A DNA stretch of 64,000 nucleotides from Macrostomum hystrix (lineage: Eukaryota > Platyhelminthes > Macrostomidae): assembly GCA_950097015.1 (NCBI GenBank), contig CATNEN010000038.1, forward strand, positions 4,075,001 to 4,139,000, in the 5' to 3' direction. This document shows, one piece after another, positions 63,118 to 64,000 of the stretch. Position numbers and translations under genes: made by a program. The notes beneath the pieces are model-generated. The model worked only from the letters and a program-made list of their open reading frames with translations. It had not been told where the DNA came from and searched no databases. Every line of letters begins with the position of its first letter. Position 1 is the first letter of the stretch.

Positions 63118-64000
63118 CAACAAGAAATGTCCTCAGATGTCGCATCTTGATCTCTTATATCTCCTCAGTTGTCACATCTTGATCTCTTATATCTCCTCAG
63201 ATGTCGCATCTTGATCTCTTATGTCTCCTCAGTTGTCACATCTTGATCTCTTATATCTCCTCAGATGTCACATCTTGATCTCTTATATCTCCTCAGTTGT
63301 CACATCTTGATCTCTTATATCTCCTCAGATGTCACATCTTGATCTCTTATATCTCCTCAGTTGTCACATCTTGATCTCTTATATCTCCTCAGTTGTCACA
63401 TCTTGATCTCTTATATCTCCTCAGTTGTCACATCTTGATCTCTTATATCTCCTCAGTTGTCACATCTTGATCTCTTATATCGCCTCAGATGTCGCATCTT
63501 GATCTCTTATAAGTCCTCAGATGTCGCATCTTGATCTCGATAAGGTCCTCAGATGTCACATCTTGATCTCTTATAGGTCCTCAGATGTCGCATCTTGATC
63601 TCTTATATCTCCTCAGATGTCACATCTTGATCTCTTATATCTCCTCAGTTGTCACATCTTGATCTCTTATATCTCCTCAGTTGTCACATCTTGATCTCTT
63701 ATATCTCCTCAGTTGTCACATCTTGATCTCTTATATCTCCTCAGTTGTCACATCTTGATCTCTTATATCTCCTCAGTTGTCACATCTTGATCTCTTATAT
63801 CTCCTCAGTTGTCGCATCTTGATCTCTTATAGGTCCTCAGATGTCACATCTTGATCTCTTATAGGTCCTCAGATGTCACATCTTGATCTCTTATAGGTCC
63901 TCAGATGTCACATCTTGATCTCTTATAGGTCCTCAGATGTCACATCTTGATCTCTTATAGGTCCTCAGATGTCGCATCTTGATCTCTTATAGGTCCTCAG
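63118..64000. repeat. 32-bp satellite, about 28 copies, open at window end
   Basis: Units share CCTCAGTTGTCACATCTTGA and TCTCTTATATCT. Subtypes are ATGTCGC / TTGTCAC / ATGTCAC and ATATCT / ATAGGT; the ATAGGT subtype dominates the last 200 bp. It continues beyond the window. Confidence 0.97.

Overview
This window is eukaryotic nuclear DNA from a bilaterian animal. The coding is split into short exons with GT-AG introns whose phases close exactly in every multi-exon model below. Intergenic DNA is AT-rich, and animal-specific families are present: secreted serine proteases, WSC-domain proteins, a Neuralized-repeat kinase, a CCDC17-like protein, a JMJD8-like protein and the V-ATPase A subunit. 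The families, the LINE and SINE remnants and possible spliced-leader acceptor sites suggest a spiralian invertebrate such as a flatworm, but the species cannot be named from sequence alone.

Layout. 0-7 kb holds secreted proteins: two tail-to-tail serine-protease homologues, each lacking a different catalytic residue, then a three-WSC-domain protein on the minus strand. 8-20.6 kb is one 14-exon minus-strand gene resembling CCDC17, predicted at 1500 aa, with introns full of minisatellites. 22.7-24.7 kb is a Gln-rich repeat protein. 27.1-27.8 kb is a typical 2-Cys peroxiredoxin. 28-35 kb is mostly AT-rich, with a small prefoldin-like ORF, a weak orphan ORF and a hAT-like MITE. 36.3-44.1 kb holds two tandem plus-strand paralogues with an armadillo-like N-terminus and an STE11/MAP3K-like kinase domain; only the second carries a Neuralized homology repeat (NHR) exon. 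46.7-50.7 kb is a minus-strand JMJD8-like JmjC protein with a C-terminal TPR region. 51.8-53.2 kb is a dead LINE reverse-transcriptase fragment. 56.8-62.2 kb is the seven-exon V-ATPase catalytic subunit A gene, followed by a 32-bp satellite running to the window end.

The genes do not form a pathway or operon; this is an ordinary mixed animal gene neighbourhood. The most striking features are the ARM-(NHR)-kinase pair with very recent sequence homogenisation, the complementary loss of catalytic residues in the two proteases, the long C-terminal extensions on the CCDC17-like and JMJD8-like proteins, and introns that each carry a different minisatellite.

All exon models were built by hand from splice consensus, reading frame and family similarity recalled from general knowledge. 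No database search was possible.
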